This document shows, piece after piece, positions 17,246 through 27,588 of a DNA stretch of 64,000 bases (position 1 is its first letter; every line of letters begins with the position of its first letter). The translations under genes were made by a program, and so were the position numbers. Source of the stretch: Clavibacter sp. B3I6 (lineage in GTDB: Bacteria > Actinomycetota > Actinomycetes > Actinomycetales > Microbacteriaceae); the NCBI RefSeq assembly GCF_030816895.1, contig NZ_JAUSYL010000001.1, forward strand, positions 3,154,485 through 3,218,484, given 5' to 3'. The notes beneath the pieces are model-generated. The model did not search any database and was not told the origin of the DNA. It saw only the letters and a list, made by a program, of their open reading frames with translations.

Positions 17246-17251
17246 TACAGT
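17246..17251 (+). promoter_or_regulatory. Leaderless -10 of thyX (TACAGT)
   Basis: TACAGT ends 7 nt before GTG 17259 and points to that GTG rather than the GTG at 17250 as start. Confidence 0.6.
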
Positions 17252-17258
17252 GACGGTC

Positions 17259-18041
17259 GTGCCCCACGACGACATCGCCTTCCGATCCGACATGACCGTG
17301 GAGCTCGTCCGCTCGAGCGCCCACGACTCCGACGTGATCTTCGCCGCCCGCGTCTCGACCGCCGGCGAGAAGACCCTCGAGCATGCGCTCGACGAGCCGG
17401 ACGGCCAGGACCGCGCCCTCGAGGGCGACGTCGACACGGAGGCCGAGGAGAAGCGCGTGAAGCGCGACCGCGGCCTCATCAACTACCTCATGCGCGACCG
17501 CCACGGATCGCCCTTCGAGCACAACTCCATGACCTTCTACGTGCAGGCGCCGATCTTCGTCTTCCGCGAGTTCATGCGCCACCGCATGGCCTCCTACAAC
17601 GAGGAGTCGGGCCGCTACAAGGAGCTCGACCCCGTGTTCTACGTGCCCGGGCCCGAGCGCAACCTCGTGCAGGTCGGCAAGCCCGGCGCGTACGAGTTCC
17701 TCGCCGGGAGCCCGGAGCAGACCGAGCTCGTCCAGGCCGAGACCCGCCGCACCTCGACCGAGGCGTACGCGTCCTACCAGCGGATGCTCGGCGAGGGCGT
17801 GGCCCGCGAGGTCGCCCGCATCGTCCTGCCGCTCAACATCTACTCGTCCATGTACGTGACGCTCAACGCGCGCGCCCTCATGAACTTCCTGTCGCTGCGC
17901 ACCAAGCACGAGGACTCGACGTTCCCGAGCTTCCCGCAGCGCGAGATCGAGATGTGCGCCGAGAGGATGGAGATGGAGTTCGAGCGGCTCATGCCCCTCA
18001 CCCACGCGGCCTTCCAGAAGAACGGCCGCGTCGCGCCGTAG
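17259..18041 (+). CDS. thyX: Flavin-dependent thymidylate synthase
   Basis: The 260-residue enzyme methylates dUMP to dTMP using FAD, NADPH and methylene-tetrahydrofolate. The ThyX signature RHRMASYNEESGR is intact, and HGSPFEHNSMTFYVQAPIF (split as HGSPFEHNS and FYVQAPIF) is typical. C-terminal LRTKHEDS..QREI is also characteristic of the family. GTG 17259 is chosen from the leaderless -10. ThyX next to dapA is a common actinobacterial arrangement. No thyA is seen in this window. Confidence 0.96.
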   Translation: MPHDDIAFRSDMTVELVRSSAHDSDVIFAARVSTAGEKTLEHALDEPDGQDRALEGDVDTEAEEKRVKRDRGLINYLMRDRHGSPFEHNSMTFYVQAPIFVFREFMRHRMASYNEESGRYKELDPVFYVPGPERNLVQVGKPGAYEFLAGSPEQTELVQAETRRTSTEAYASYQRMLGEGVAREVARIVLPLNIYSSMYVTLNARALMNFLSLRTKHEDSTFPSFPQREIEMCAERMEMEFERLMPLTHAAFQKNGRVAP

Positions 18042-18070
18042 CGCGCCCGGACCCGACGACCGCCGACCGA

Positions 18071-18076
18071 TACGAT
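18071..18076 (+). promoter_or_regulatory. Leaderless -10 of dapA (TACGAT)
   Basis: TACGAT ends 7 nt before GTG 18084. It overlaps an in-frame ATG (18075) that would therefore lie upstream of the transcript. Confidence 0.6.
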
Positions 18077-18083
18077 GGGTGCC

Positions 18084-19058
18084 GTGTCCACAGAGAACCC
18101 CTTCGGCCAGGTCCTGGTGGCGCTCGTCACCCCGTTCACGGCCGACGGCGAGGTCGACTGGCCGGGCGTCGAGAAGCACATCGACGACGTGATCGTGGCG
18201 GGCGCGGACGGCATCGTCGTCACGGGCACCACGGGCGAGACCAGCACGCTGACGGACCCGGAGAAGGTCAAGCTCGTCGAGGTCGGCCGCTCGGTGAGCG
18301 CGGGCCGGGCGAAGATCATCACGGGCGGCGGGTCGAACGAGACCGCGCACGCCATGCAGCTCGCCCGCCAGAGCGAGAAGGCCGGCGCGGACGGGAACAT
18401 GATCGTCACGCCGTACTACAACAAGCCCACGCAGGCCGGCGTCCTCACCCACTTCCGGATGATCGCCGACGCCACCGACCTGCCGGTCATCCTGTACGAC
18501 ATCCCCGGCCGCACGGGCATCCCCATCCAGTACGAGACGATCCTCCGGGCCGCCAAGCACCCGAACATCCTCGCCATCAAGGACGCGAAGGGCGACCTCG
18601 CGCAGGCCAGCCGCGTGCTCAACCAGACGGGCCTCATGTACTTCGCGGGCGACGACGCGAACGCGCTGCCGACGCTCGCCATCGGCGGCACCGGCCTCAT
18701 CGGGGTCACCGCCAACGTCACCGCCACGCCCTACCGCACCATGGTCGACGCCGTGAACGAGGGCGACCTGGCCGCCGCCACGCACGCGCACCAGCAGCTC
18801 GAGCCGCTCGTCCGCGCGGTGATGACGCACGTGCCCGGCACGGTCGCCGCGAAGTACATCCTCCACGGCCTCGGCCGCATCGGCAGCCCCCGCGTGCGCC
18901 TGCCCCTCGTAGGTCCGGAGGAGTGGGAGGCCGCCCAGATCGAGGACGAGATCGACCTCGTCCGCGACGTCCCCGGCGTCGACTTCCGCAACTTCCGCCC
19001 CGACCGCAACGCCGCCGCCGGCGGAGCGCTGCCGAAGATCGCGGGCACCACGCGCTGA
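18084..19058 (+). CDS. dapA: 4-hydroxy-tetrahydrodipicolinate synthase
   Basis: The 324-residue aldolase condenses pyruvate and aspartate semialdehyde, the first committed step to DAP/lysine. Visible are TGTTGET (about 47-53), PYYNKP, Tyr139 in LYDIPGRTG and the Schiff-base Lys166 in AIKDAKGD. It is longer than E. coli DapA because of an extended C-terminal tail. The start is GTG 18084, because the TACGAT -10 ends 7 nt before it; an ATG at 18075 lies inside the -10. It is followed 60 bp later by the RNase J gene. Confidence 0.96.
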   Translation: MSTENPFGQVLVALVTPFTADGEVDWPGVEKHIDDVIVAGADGIVVTGTTGETSTLTDPEKVKLVEVGRSVSAGRAKIITGGGSNETAHAMQLARQSEKAGADGNMIVTPYYNKPTQAGVLTHFRMIADATDLPVILYDIPGRTGIPIQYETILRAAKHPNILAIKDAKGDLAQASRVLNQTGLMYFAGDDANALPTLAIGGTGLIGVTANVTATPYRTMVDAVNEGDLAAATHAHQQLEPLVRAVMTHVPGTVAAKYILHGLGRIGSPRVRLPLVGPEEWEAAQIEDEIDLVRDVPGVDFRNFRPDRNAAAGGALPKIAGTTR

Positions 19059-19080
19059 CGCGCCCACGCACATCCCCCGC

Positions 19081-19096
19081 CGGCCCCTTCGGGCCG
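19081..19096 (+). terminator. Small hairpin between dapA and RNase J gene
   Basis: CGGCCC and GGGCCG flank a CTTC loop, 23 bp after the dapA stop and 22 bp before the RNase J start. The stem is only 6 bp, so it may be a partial terminator or a processing site. Confidence 0.35.
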
Positions 19097-19117
19097 CACC
19101 GCCGACCGAGGAGCCCC

Positions 19118-20794
19118 ATGCCCCAGACGATCTACGATCCCCCCGCGCTCAAGCCCGGCATCCTGCGCATCACCCCCATCGGCGGCCTGGGCGAGATCGG
19201 CCGCAACATGACCACGTTCGAGATCGACGGCAAGATCCTCGTCGTCGACTGCGGCGTGCTCTTCCCCGAGGAGCACCAGCCGGGCGTCGACCTGATCCTC
19301 CCCGACTTCTCCTCCATCGCGGACCGCCTCGACGACGTCGTCGGCATCGTGCTCACGCACGGCCACGAGGACCACATCGGCGCGGTGCCCTACCTCCTCA
19401 AGCTGAAGCAGGACATCCCGCTGATCGGCTCCGGCCTCACGCTCGCCCTCATCGAGGCGAAGCTCAAGGAGCACCGGATCAAGCCGTACACGTTCCAGGT
19501 CAAGGAGGGCGACCGCGAGCGCCTCGGGCCGTTCGAGCTCGAGTTCGTGGCGGTCAACCACTCCATCCCGGACGCCCTGGCCGTCGCCATCAAAACCGAG
19601 GCCGGCAGCGTGCTGCACACCGGCGACTTCAAGATGGACCAGCTGCCGCTCGACGACCGCATCACCGACCTGCGCGCCTTCGCGCGCCTCGGCGAGGCCG
19701 GCATCGACCTCTTCATGTCCGACTCCACCAACGCGGACGTCCCGGGCTTCACGCCCACCGAGCGCTCGATCGGGCCGGTCCTCGAGGCCGTCATCTCGAA
19801 GGCGCCGCGCCGCGTCATCGTCGCGAGCTTCTCCAGCCACGTCCATCGCGTGCAGCAGGTGCTCGACGCCGCCGCCGCCAACGGGCGCCGCGTGGCGTTC
19901 ATCGGCCGCTCGATGATCCGCAACATGACCATCGCGGCCGAGCTCGGCTACCTCAAGGTGCCGGAGGGGGTCCTCATCGACTCCAAGAAGGCCGTCAACC
20001 TGCCGGACGACGAGATCGTCTACATGAGCACCGGGTCGCAGGGCGAGCCGATGGCGGTGCTGAGCCGCATGGTCAACTCGGAGCACCAGATCGAGATCGG
20101 CCAGGACGACACGGTCATCCTCGCCTCGAGCCTCATCCCCGGCAACGAGAACGCCGTGTACCGGATCATCAACGGGCTCACGAAGCTCGGCGCGAACGTC
20201 GTGCACAAGGCCAACGCGAAGGTCCACGTCTCGGGCCACGCCGCCGCGGGCGAGCTGCTGTACTGCTACAACATCCTCAAGCCGCGGAACGTGCTCCCGG
20301 TGCACGGCGAGTACCGTCACCTGGTCGCGAACCAGCAGCTCGCGATCCAGACGGGCGTGCCGGAGCGCAACACGTTCCTCGCGGAGGACGGCACCGTCCT
20401 CGACATGAAGGACGGCCACGTGCGCGTCACGGGCCAGCTCGACATCGGCTACGTCTACGTCGACGGCTCCACCGTGGGCGAGATCACCGACGCCGACCTC
20501 AAGGACCGTCGCATCCTCTCCGAGGAGGGCTTCGTCACGATCTTCGCGGTCGTCGAGCCGCAGACCGGCAAGGTCATCGTGGGTCCGGAGATCGAGGCGC
20601 GCGGCTTCGCCGAGGACAGCAAGGTCTTCGACAGCGTCAAGCCGCTCGTCGTCAAGGCGCTCGCGGAGGCCGCGGCCAACGGAACCCGCGACACGCACGC
20701 GTACTCGCAGGTCGTCCGGCGCACGGTCGGCCGCTGGGTCAACTCGTCGCACCGGCGCCGGCCGATGATCATCCCGGTGGTCATCGAGGCGTAG
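19118..20794 (+). CDS. rnj: Ribonuclease J
   Basis: The 558-residue protein is a metallo-beta-lactamase/beta-CASP ribonuclease with 5'-3' exo- and endonucleolytic activity in mRNA decay and rRNA maturation. The metal-binding motif HGHEDH lies at residues 81-86. LHTGDFKMD and DSTNADVPGFTPTE are conserved, and the beta-CASP and C-terminal signatures include SGHAAAGELLYCYN and LPVHGEYRHL. Start is ATG 19118 behind GAGGAG. It is usually co-transcribed with dapA in actinobacteria. A 13-bp perfect hairpin follows. Together with pnp it provides both directions of RNA decay. Confidence 0.95.
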   Translation: MPQTIYDPPALKPGILRITPIGGLGEIGRNMTTFEIDGKILVVDCGVLFPEEHQPGVDLILPDFSSIADRLDDVVGIVLTHGHEDHIGAVPYLLKLKQDIPLIGSGLTLALIEAKLKEHRIKPYTFQVKEGDRERLGPFELEFVAVNHSIPDALAVAIKTEAGSVLHTGDFKMDQLPLDDRITDLRAFARLGEAGIDLFMSDSTNADVPGFTPTERSIGPVLEAVISKAPRRVIVASFSSHVHRVQQVLDAAAANGRRVAFIGRSMIRNMTIAAELGYLKVPEGVLIDSKKAVNLPDDEIVYMSTGSQGEPMAVLSRMVNSEHQIEIGQDDTVILASSLIPGNENAVYRIINGLTKLGANVVHKANAKVHVSGHAAAGELLYCYNILKPRNVLPVHGEYRHLVANQQLAIQTGVPERNTFLAEDGTVLDMKDGHVRVTGQLDIGYVYVDGSTVGEITDADLKDRRILSEEGFVTIFAVVEPQTGKVIVGPEIEARGFAEDSKVFDSVKPLVVKALAEAAANGTRDTHAYSQVVRRTVGRWVNSSHRRRPMIIPVVIEA

Positions 20795-20828
20795 CGCCAC
20801 GGCCGCCGCCGGCGGAGCAGCGCGTCCC

Positions 20829-20858
20829 GGAGGGGGCGGGGGAGGCCCCGCCCCCTCC
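20829..20858 (+). terminator. Terminator of RNase J gene
   Basis: GGAGGGGGCGGGG pairs perfectly with CCCCGCCCCCTCC (13 bp) around GAGG, 34 bp after the stop. No U-tract follows. Confidence 0.75.
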
Positions 20859-21030
20859 GTCGTCCCCGGCGTCGGCCGGTCCCTCGTCCGCACGTCCCGC
20901 CCGCCTCCTCCCGGGGCCCCCCGCCGCGGGCGCGCATGTCATCCCCGCGGCCGACCCGCCCGCCGTGCTCCGCCCCTAGCGTCGAGGGTGACCGGACGGA
21001 CCGCTGGGGGACGCCGGGGAAGGAGCGGCC

Positions 21031-22058
21031 GTGGGCGTCTGGCGGAGATGGATCCTCCCGATCACGAGGCTCGTCGTGCTGGCCGCCATCGCGGCGGCCC
21101 TCGTGCGCATGGCGTTCTTCGGCACGACGGCGGAGGAGGCCTCCGAGGTGCCGACGGGCTCCGTGGTCGAGTCGCAGGTCGCGGCGTCGATCGCGACGGT
21201 GGTCAACGACGTGACCGTGAAGGGCAGCATCCAGCCCGACCCCGCCGTCCCCGTGAAGGCGACCCTGCAGGGCAAGGTCTCCAAGCTCGTCGCCGGGCAG
21301 GGAGCCACGGTCGCGGTCGGCGACCCGATCCTCGTCATCCGCCAGGAGACCCCGGTCGACCCGGTGGTCGCCGCGGACGGCACGGTCACGCAGCCGAAGC
21401 CCAAGGTCGTCACCGAGACGGTCACCGCGAAGGCGGCCGGCTCGCTCACCGAGCTCGGCGTCCTCGTGGGCCAGGAGGTCGCCGTCGGCGACGCGGTCGG
21501 CCGCATCTCGCCGCCCACCTTCCGCGCGAGCGCCCCGCTCACCGCGGAGGAGCAGTACCGGCTCGTGACCCAGCCGGCCGCGGCGCGCGTCGCGATCGCG
21601 TCGGGCCCCGCGCCCTTCGAGTGCGCCGACCTCCGCATCGGCCAGCCGTCCGCGGCTGCCGGCGACGGCGCGACGGGCGGCGCGGGCGACGCGGGGTCCA
21701 CGGGAGCCGCCGGAGGCGCGGAGTCGGCGTCCACCGGCGCGACCGTCTCCTGCGCCGTGCCCGCCGGCACGCGCGTGTTCCCCGGCCTCGCCGCCGAGAT
21801 CACGATCCCCGCGGGCGAGGCGCCCGACGTCCTCACCCTCCCCACCACCGCCGTCGAGGGCCTCGCCGACACGGGCAACGTCTGGCTGCCGTCGGAGTCC
21901 GGCGAGCCGGAGGAGCGCGCGGTCGGCCTCGGCATCAGCGACGGGAAGGTCGTGCAGATCACCTCCGGCCTCGCGGAGGGCGACATGGTGCTCGAGTTCG
22001 TGCCCGGCGCACCGGCGCCCACGGAGGACCCGATGATGATGCAGGGCGGGTACGGCGG

Positions 22059-22062
<4 letters not shown>
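21031..22062 (+). CDS. HlyD/MacA-like membrane fusion (adaptor) protein
   Basis: The 343-residue product has an N-terminal transmembrane helix (about 8-28). An extracytoplasmic part contains two biotinyl-lipoyl-like halves (VKATLQGKVSKLVAGQGATVAVGDPILVIRQ, read as KATLQGKVSKLV then GDPILVI; and AKAAGSLTELGVLVGQEVAVGDAVG). A barrel domain follows (VLTLPTTAVEG), and the tail is methionine-rich (PMMMQGGYGG). GTG 21031 follows AAGGAG by 5 nt. An insertion rich in Gly/Ala with Cys residues (about 195-250) is unusual. It is coupled (ATGA) to an ABC ATPase and permease, forming a MacAB-like exporter without an outer-membrane partner. The substrate is unknown. Confidence 0.82.
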
Positions 22063-22762
<700 letters not shown>

Positions 22763-22766
<4 letters not shown>

Positions 22767-23998
22767 GCGGCTGGCTCGCCCGCACGGGCACGGGCCTCGT
22801 CGGCGCGGTCGTCGAGGCGTGGGCGGAGCTGCGGATCCACCGCACGCGCGTCCTCCTCTCCCTCATCGGCGTCGCCGTCGCGGTCACGGCCATCACCTCC
22901 GTCGTCGGCCTAGGCGGGGTGGTCGAGCAGGCGCAGACCGAGCAGTTCGAGCGCGAGTCCGGCCGGCCCGCGGCGCTGTCCGTGTCCACCTACTCGGAGA
23001 CGGGGGCCGGGATGCCGTACGCGGACCAGCGGACGCTCCTCGCCGAGATCGCCGACCGCTACGGCATCACGTGGTCCACGGTGATCGCCTCCTCGCCGTT
23101 CCCGGTCGAGCTCCCGGGCGGCGCCGTCGAGGTGCAGGCGACCGTCGTGGACGTGGACTACGGCGAGATGCGCCGGGTCGACCTGGCCGACGGGCGGTGG
23201 TTCGACGACCGCGACGCCGACCGGCTCGCCCCGCCGATCGTGGTCAACGCGGCCTTCATGGCGGCCCTCGGATCGCCGGAGCTCGCGACGCACCCCACCG
23301 CCGTGCTGCGGGGAGCGGAGGGCGACGCCACCGGCGTCGTGGTGGGCGTCACGCCGAACCGGTATGCGGAGGAGCCGCCCGCGATGCTCCTGCTCGCCGC
23401 GTCGGCGGAGCGGCTGATGGGCCCGACCGGGCTGGACGCGACGCAGCCGCAGATGGAGTTCTGGGTGCCGGAGGCGGAGTCCGAGGGGCTGATGGCGGCG
23501 ATCCAGTCGACGGACGTGGCGGCATCGGCTCCCGACGGCGTGCAGGCGTCCGTCAACCGGACCGACTACGGCACGTACGACTACGACCCGCTCCTCTCGC
23601 TGAAGATCCTGGTCGGGGGAGTGGCCGGCCTCGTGCTCCTCCTCGGCGCGCTCGGCCTCGTGAACATCTCGCTCGTCACCGTCGCCCAGCGGATCCGCGA
23701 GATCGGCGTCCGCCGGAGCTTCGGCGCGAGCGCGGGCCGCGTGTTCTTCGCCGTGATGATGGAGAGCGTCGTCGCGACGACGGCCGCGGGCGTGGTCGGC
23801 GTGATGGCGGCCGTCGCGATCGTCAAGAACCCCTGGATCCTCTCGTTCGTCGCCTCGGGCGTCACGGAGTTCCCGCCGTTCCCGCTCGATGCCGCGCTCC
23901 TCGGGCTCGGCGCCTCGCTCGTGGTCGGCGCCATCGCGGGCCTGCTCCCGGCGCTCGTCGCGGTGCGGGTCTCCGTCATCGATGCGATCCGGTACTGA
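22763..23998 (+). CDS. FtsX/MacB-like ABC transporter permease
   Basis: The 411-residue product has one N-terminal helix (about 30-55) and a large extracytoplasmic MacB periplasmic-core-like domain (about 60-265). Three C-terminal helices follow, with the FtsX-family stretch IREIGVRRSFGASAGRVFFAVMMES (conserved part IREIGVRRSFGAS). GTG 22763 overlaps the ATPase stop. With the preceding adaptor and ATPase it forms a tripartite mechanotransmission-type exporter; peptides or antimicrobials are common substrates for the group, but none can be assigned. Confidence 0.9.
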
Positions 23999-24062
23999 TG
24001 CCGGGTCCGGGCGGCGAGGGTCGCGCCCGGCTCGGCGGACGTCCGGCGACGGCGGCGCGGGA

Positions 24063-24068
24063 TAACGT
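24063..24068 (+). promoter_or_regulatory. Leaderless -10 of ftsK (TAACGT)
   Basis: TAACGT ends 7 nt before ATG 24076. Confidence 0.55.
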
Positions 24069-24075
24069 GGGTCGC

Positions 24076-26955
24076 ATGGCTACGAGCACCAGGTCGACCA
24101 GTCGCGCCGGGAAGACCTCCTCGCCCGCGCCGCGCGCCACGCCCCCGCGCAAGGGGCGTGCCGCCGAGACGAAGCAGCAGACCGTCGCCTACCCCGTCCA
24201 GGCGGAGCGCCGCGGCCCGCTGGTCGTCGCGTGGATGGGCCTCGCCCACGCCACCGGGGCCCTCTTCCGCGCCCTGGGCCCCGAGAAGCTGGCGAAGGAG
24301 GAGCGCCGGGACGGCATCCCCTTCCTCCTCGTGGTCCTCGCGATCGCCGGCGTCGTGGTCGAGTGGTTCAACCCGCTGAACGACGTGGCGATGGCCTTCG
24401 ACGCATACACGTTCGGCGGCCTCTTCGGCCGGGTCGCGTTCGCGCTGCCCATCGTGATGGTGCTCCTCGCGCTCTGGCTCTTCCGCCATCCGGCGTCCGT
24501 CAGCGACAACGGGCGGATCGGCATCGGCGTCACGCTCTTCCTCGTCTCCATCTCGGCGCTGTGCCACCTCTTCAACGGGGCGCCGGATCCGCGCGACGGC
24601 ATGCTCGCGCTGGCCCGCGCGGGCGGCGTCCTCGGCTGGGTGCTCGCGGCCCCGCTCGCCCTCCTCATCACGCCGGTCGGCGCGGGCGTCGTGGCGGGGA
24701 TCCTGCTCGTGCTGTCCCTCTTCATCATCACGCGCACGCCGCCGAACCGCGTCGGGGTCCGCCTCCGCGAGCTCTACTCCTACCTCTTCGGCGCCCCGCC
24801 GGTGGACGAGGAGCAGCGCGCGGCCGACCGTGCCGCCCGCCGGTCCGGCGCGACCGAGCAGGTCGAGCTCGACGGCCTCGATGACGGCCCCGTGGACACC
24901 GACAGCCTCCCGTGGTGGCGCCGCAACCGCAGCCAGCGCGAGGACGCGCCGGCGTTCGACAGCCCGGTGCTCGCGCCGCACGCCGGATCCGACGACGCGG
25001 ACGAGGATCGGGACGACGACCGCGACCGGGGCCGCGGCCGTCGCGGTCGGCCCGCCGCCGAGGCTCCCACCGCCGTCATCGACCGCACCGTGGACCCGGA
25101 CGCCTCCCGTCCCGAGCCCGGCGCCTTCGCCGGCGACGACGCCGCGACCCGGCGCATCGACCTCGCCGAGCCCGTCGCCGACCAGGCGGCCACCGCGATC
25201 CTCCCGTCCGTCCCCGCGCATCCCACGGGCATCCGCGACGACGACGAGCCCGCCGTGCTCCCCGGCTTCGAGGACGACGGATCCGACGCGGCGACCGTGT
25301 CGGGGGAGTCGGACACCCCGCAGGCTCCCTATCGACTGCCCGCGGCGAGCACGCTCTCGCCCGGCACGCCCGCGAAGTCGCGCTCGTCGGTCAACGACGA
25401 GGTGGTCCGCGCGCTCACCGAGGTGCTCACCAACTTCCAGGTCGACGCGACGGTCACCGGCTTCTCGCGCGGTCCGACGGTCACGCGCTACGAGCTCGAG
25501 CTGGCGCCCGGCGTCAAGGTCGAGCGCGTCACGGCGCTCGCCAAGAACATCAGCTACGCGGTCGCCTCCAACGAGGTCCGCATCCTCTCGCCCATCCCGG
25601 GCCGCAGCGCCATCGGCGTGGAGATCCCCAACACCGACCGCGAGATCGTCTCCCTCGGCGACGTCCTCCGCTCGTCGGCCGCCACGAACAGCGCGCACCC
25701 GATGACCATCGGCGTCGGCAAGGACGTCGAGGGCGGCTACGTCATCGCCAACCTCGCCAAGATGCCCCACCTCCTGGTCGCGGGATCCACGGGCTCCGGC
25801 AAGTCGAGCTTCGTGAACTCGATGATCACGTCGCTCCTCATGCGCGCGAAGCCCAGCGACGTGCGCATGGTCCTCATCGACCCGAAGCGCGTCGAGCTCA
25901 CCATCTACGCGGGCGTGCCGCACCTCATCACGCCCATCATCACCAATCCGAAAAAGGCGGCCGAGGCGCTGCAGTGGGTGGTGAAGGAGATGGACATGAG
26001 GTACGACGACCTCGCCAGCTTCGGCTTCCGCCACATCGACGACTTCAACAAGGCCGTCACGAGCGGATCGATCGTGCTCCCCGAGGGCAGCGAGCGGACC
26101 CTCCGCCCGTACCCCTACCTCCTCGTCGTGGTGGACGAGCTCGCCGACCTCATGATGGTGGCGCCGCGCGACGTCGAGGACTCCATCGTCCGCATCACGC
26201 AGCTCGCGCGCGCGGCCGGCATCCACCTGGTGCTCGCCACGCAGCGCCCCTCGGTCGACGTCGTCACGGGCCTCATCAAGGCGAACGTGCCGTCCCGCCT
26301 CGCCTTCGCGGTGTCGAGCATGACCGACTCCCGCGTGATCCTCGACCAGCCGGGCGCCGACAAGCTCATCGGCCAGGGCGACGGCCTCTTCCTCCCCATG
26401 GGCGCCAACAAGGCGGTCCGCGTGCAGGGCGCGTGGGTGCAGGAGGCGGAGATCGCGAAGGTCGTCGAGCACGTGACGCGCCAGGCCCGCCCGGACTACC
26501 GCCAGGACGTCGCCGTCGCCGCGGAGCGCAAGGAGATCGACGCCGACATCGGCGACGACCTCGAGGTGCTGCTCGCCGCCGCCGAGCTCGTGGTCAGCAC
26601 CCAGTTCGGCTCGACCTCGATGCTGCAGCGGAAGCTGCGGGTCGGGTTCGCCAAGGCCGGCCGCCTCATGGACCTCCTCGAGGCGCGCGAGATCGTCGGC
26701 CCGTCGGAGGGGTCGAAGGCGCGCGACGTGCTCGTCTCGGCGGAGCAGCTGCCGGGCGTCCTCGCGACGCTGCGGGGGGAGACACCCGCCGCCGCGCCCG
26801 TGGCGCCCACCGCGGCAGCGCCTGCCGCGGTCGCCGCCGAGCCGGTCGACGACGACCGCTACCCGTCGGATCCGCTCCACAAGGACCTCGACGCCTACGA
26901 GCAGGTGGAGGCCGAGGGCGACGACGACGCCTGGGGCCTCACGGGCAGGGACTGA
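24076..26955 (+). CDS. ftsK: DNA translocase FtsK/SpoIIIE
   Basis: The 959-residue protein pumps chromosome ends through the closing septum and aids dimer resolution. A basic N-terminus precedes about four transmembrane helices (within residues 75-225), then a long acidic and Pro-rich linker (about 235-430). The motor follows, with Walker A AGSTGSGKSS (about residue 570) and Walker B YLLVVVDELADLM. The DNA-reading gamma domain is at the C-terminus (STSMLQRKLRVGFAKAGRLMDLLE, key part MLQRKLRVGFAKAGRL). A short tail follows. The -10 is leaderless. pgsA starts 3 bp after the stop. Confidence 0.96.
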   Translation: MATSTRSTSRAGKTSSPAPRATPPRKGRAAETKQQTVAYPVQAERRGPLVVAWMGLAHATGALFRALGPEKLAKEERRDGIPFLLVVLAIAGVVVEWFNPLNDVAMAFDAYTFGGLFGRVAFALPIVMVLLALWLFRHPASVSDNGRIGIGVTLFLVSISALCHLFNGAPDPRDGMLALARAGGVLGWVLAAPLALLITPVGAGVVAGILLVLSLFIITRTPPNRVGVRLRELYSYLFGAPPVDEEQRAADRAARRSGATEQVELDGLDDGPVDTDSLPWWRRNRSQREDAPAFDSPVLAPHAGSDDADEDRDDDRDRGRGRRGRPAAEAPTAVIDRTVDPDASRPEPGAFAGDDAATRRIDLAEPVADQAATAILPSVPAHPTGIRDDDEPAVLPGFEDDGSDAATVSGESDTPQAPYRLPAASTLSPGTPAKSRSSVNDEVVRALTEVLTNFQVDATVTGFSRGPTVTRYELELAPGVKVERVTALAKNISYAVASNEVRILSPIPGRSAIGVEIPNTDREIVSLGDVLRSSAATNSAHPMTIGVGKDVEGGYVIANLAKMPHLLVAGSTGSGKSSFVNSMITSLLMRAKPSDVRMVLIDPKRVELTIYAGVPHLITPIITNPKKAAEALQWVVKEMDMRYDDLASFGFRHIDDFNKAVTSGSIVLPEGSERTLRPYPYLLVVVDELADLMMVAPRDVEDSIVRITQLARAAGIHLVLATQRPSVDVVTGLIKANVPSRLAFAVSSMTDSRVILDQPGADKLIGQGDGLFLPMGANKAVRVQGAWVQEAEIAKVVEHVTRQARPDYRQDVAVAAERKEIDADIGDDLEVLLAAAELVVSTQFGSTSMLQRKLRVGFAKAGRLMDLLEAREIVGPSEGSKARDVLVSAEQLPGVLATLRGETPAAAPVAPTAAAPAAVAAEPVDDDRYPSDPLHKDLDAYEQVEAEGDDDAWGLTGRD

Positions 26956-26958
26956 ACC

Positions 26959-27588
26959 GTGGCCGAGTCGAGCGGATCGGGCGCCACCGGGATCGGGGCA
27001 CCGCGCGTCTGGCGCGCGGGCGACTCCCCGGCGAGCCCCTGGAACGTCGCCAACGTCCTCACGATGGCCCGGATCCTGCTGGCCCCGGTCTTCGTCGTCC
27101 TGCTCGTGGCGGACGACGGCGCCGACGGGCCGCTCCGCTACGCGGCCGCCGCGCTGTTCGTGATCGCCATCGCGACCGACGGCGTCGACGGGCACATCGC
27201 GCGCAGCCGCAACCTCGTGACCGACCTCGGCAAGCTCCTCGACCCCATCGCCGACAAGGTGCTGACGGGCGCGGCCCTCGTGATGCTGTCCGTGCTCGGC
27301 GAGCTCCCGTGGTGGGTGACGATCGCGATCCTCGTCCGCGAGCTCGGGATCACGGCCTACCGCTTCGCGGTGCTCCGCGACCGGGTCGTGGCCGCGTCGC
27401 GCGGCGGCAAGCTGAAGACGGTCGCGCAGGCCGTGGCCATCAGCGTCGCGCTGCTGCCCCTGTGGGACGTCGTGGGCGACGGGATGCACGTCGTGAACAC
27501 GGTGCTGATGTCGATCGCCTTCGCCCTCACGATCCTCTCCGGCCTCGACTACGTGCGGCAGGCGCTGCGAGCGGAGCGCGCGTCATGA
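26959..27588 (+). CDS. pgsA: CDP-diacylglycerol-glycerol-3-phosphate 3-phosphatidyltransferase
   Basis: The 209-residue membrane enzyme makes phosphatidylglycerol phosphate. The CDP-alcohol phosphatidyltransferase motif D-x2-DG-x2-AR-x8-G-x3-D-x3-D is complete (TDGVDGHIARS, then GKLLDPIAD). Several hydrophobic helices flank it. It starts at GTG 26959, 3 bp after ftsK, and overlaps cinA by ATGA. ftsK-pgsA-cinA-clgR is a recurring actinobacterial order. Confidence 0.94.
   Translation: MAESSGSGATGIGAPRVWRAGDSPASPWNVANVLTMARILLAPVFVVLLVADDGADGPLRYAAAALFVIAIATDGVDGHIARSRNLVTDLGKLLDPIADKVLTGAALVMLSVLGELPWWVTIAILVRELGITAYRFAVLRDRVVAASRGGKLKTVAQAVAISVALLPLWDVVGDGMHVVNTVLMSIAFALTILSGLDYVRQALRAERAS

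Noticed and set aside
23581..27489. Very long open frame (about 1300 codons) on the minus strand
   Set aside because: It lies antisense to ftsK and pgsA, is rich in Arg, Asp, Val and His without any domain, and arises from GC-rich codon third positions. The plus-strand genes are clear.
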